Assembly (NCBI GenBank): GCA_031285165.1
Contig: JAITWR010000130.1
Span: 1-45,582 of the forward strand
From: Novosphingobium sp.
GTDB lineage: Bacteria; Pseudomonadota; Alphaproteobacteria; Sphingomonadales; Sphingomonadaceae
Direction: 5' to 3'
Length of the DNA: 45,582 nucleotides
Shown here in pieces: positions 45,003 to 45,582 of this stretch (position 1 is the first letter of the stretch; each line of letters starts with the position of its first letter). Position numbers and translations under genes: made by a program. The notes under the pieces were generated by a model. That model was not told where the DNA came from and made no database searches. It worked only from the letters and a program-made list of their open reading frames with translations.

Positions 45003-45582
45003 TCAGCCGGTCCGTTCCGGAAACAGTGCGGCCAGGCCGGCGGCGCTGGCCGGAGCGATGCCGCGTTCGGTGATGAGCCCTGTGACCAGCCGCGCCGGGG
45101 TCACGTCGAAAGCGGGGTTGGCCGCCGGCGTCGTCTCGGGGCTTATGCGCAGCTTTGCCAGCGATCCGTCCGCCAGCTTGCCCTGGACCAGCGAAACCTC
45201 GTCCCCCGGCCGTTGCTCGATGGGAATCTCGGCCAGGCCGTCGCGCAGCCGCCAGTCGATCGTCGGGGAAGGAAGCGCGACATAGAACGGCACGCCGTTG
45301 TCGTGCGCGGCCAGTGCTTTCAGGTAGGTGCCGATCTTGTTGCAGACATCGCCCCGGGCCGTGGTCCGGTCGGTGCCGACGATGACCATGTCGACATCGC
45401 CATGCTGCATCAGATGCCCGCCGGCATTGTCGACGATCAGCGTGTGCGGGATGCCGTGGCTGGCCATTTCCCACGCGGTAAGGTGTGCGCCCTGGTTGCG
45501 CGGGCGAGTCTCATCGACCCATACGTGCAGGGGAATGCCGGCCTGATGGGCCTTGTAGATCGGCGCTGTCGCCGTGCCCCAG
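45003..45582 (-). CDS. mtnA: S-methyl-5-thioribose-1-phosphate isomerase MtnA (partial, N-terminus outside window)
   Basis: Isomerises 5-methylthioribose-1-phosphate to 5-methylthioribulose-1-phosphate in methionine salvage; related to eIF2B subunits. Only the C-terminal about 193 codons are present. Motifs: [49 protein letters not shown] (with the catalytic aspartate; the family usually has GADR and NGD), [12 protein letters not shown] and [17 protein letters not shown]. The ORF track lists only an internal start (45467) because the true start lies beyond the window. Upstream gene of the class II aldolase operon. Confidence 0.93.
   Translation of the reverse strand, partial: WGTATAPIYKAHQAGIPLHVWVDETRPRNQGAHLTAWEMASHGIPHTLIVDNAGGHLMQHGDVDMVIVGTDRTTARGDVCNKIGTYLKALAAHDNGVPFYVALPSPTIDWRLRDGLAEIPIEQRPGDEVSLVQGKLADGSLAKLRISPETTPAANPAFDVTPARLVTGLITERGIAPASAAGLAALFPERTG

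Overview
The window is about 45.6 kb of GC-rich, gene-dense chromosomal DNA. It reads as the core chromosome of an alphaproteobacterium of the order Sphingomonadales (Novosphingobium/Sphingobium-like). The evidence is the alphaproteobacterial order of the division and cell wall (dcw) cluster, the divergent FtsA, the many short proline/alanine-rich envelope proteins, and the GANTC-rich regulatory DNA. No phage, insertion sequence, CRISPR array or toxin system was seen. Most entries of the ORF track on the opposite strand are high-GC shadows.

Layout. 1-7.6 kb: a partial POT-family peptide transporter (-), a MarC-family membrane protein (+), glutamate dehydrogenase gdhA (+), a molybdate ABC operon modABC (-) and a divergent short-chain dehydrogenase (+), then queF (-). 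7.7-16.3 kb: a proline-rich membrane protein, an M17 aminopeptidase, a DUF3298-type lipoprotein, methionine aminopeptidase, the cytochrome c haem-exporter genes ccmAB, a pterin carbinolamine dehydratase, an AlkA-like DNA glycosylase, a [2Fe-2S] ferredoxin, a cysteine synthase-family enzyme and a small membrane protein. 16.3-16.9 kb: a gene-free, comparatively AT-rich block that is probably the dcw control region. 16.9-35.8 kb: an uninterrupted dcw cluster mraZ-rsmH-ftsL-ftsI-murE-murF-mraY-murD-ftsW-murG-murC-murB-ddl-ftsQ-ftsA-ftsZ. Nearly all its genes overlap by 1 or 4 nt, so one long, translationally coupled operon makes the peptidoglycan precursors and the divisome. 36.1-45.6 kb: a TPR-SPOR protein, a YbjN-like protein, proC, a Bax-inhibitor-1 family protein, a lipoprotein, tRNA-Ala(CGC), obgE, proB, an NAD(P)-binding epimerase-like protein, and a class II aldolase with partial mtnA (-).

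Non-coding structure stands out more than any unusual gene. Two near-identical copies of a ~106-bp double-hairpin element lie directly at the 3' ends of the M17 aminopeptidase and ftsZ genes, in the same orientation relative to each gene. The first hairpin shows paired base changes between copies. A decayed third copy of that hairpin overlaps the start codon of the SPOR gene. Short in-frame tandem repeats sit at the C-termini of MurB (3 x 36 bp), FtsL (3 x 15 bp) and the SPOR protein (2 x 18 bp), and one lies inside the proline-rich protein (3 x 15 bp).

Other points of interest: modA and modB lie in the same frame separated only by a TAG, and modB has no standard start codon that keeps its first helix. 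FtsA has lost canonical residues in both phosphate-binding motifs. GANTC sites cluster upstream of mraZ. The mtnA-class II aldolase pair fits the DHAP-shunt type of methylthioadenosine/5'-deoxyadenosine salvage.
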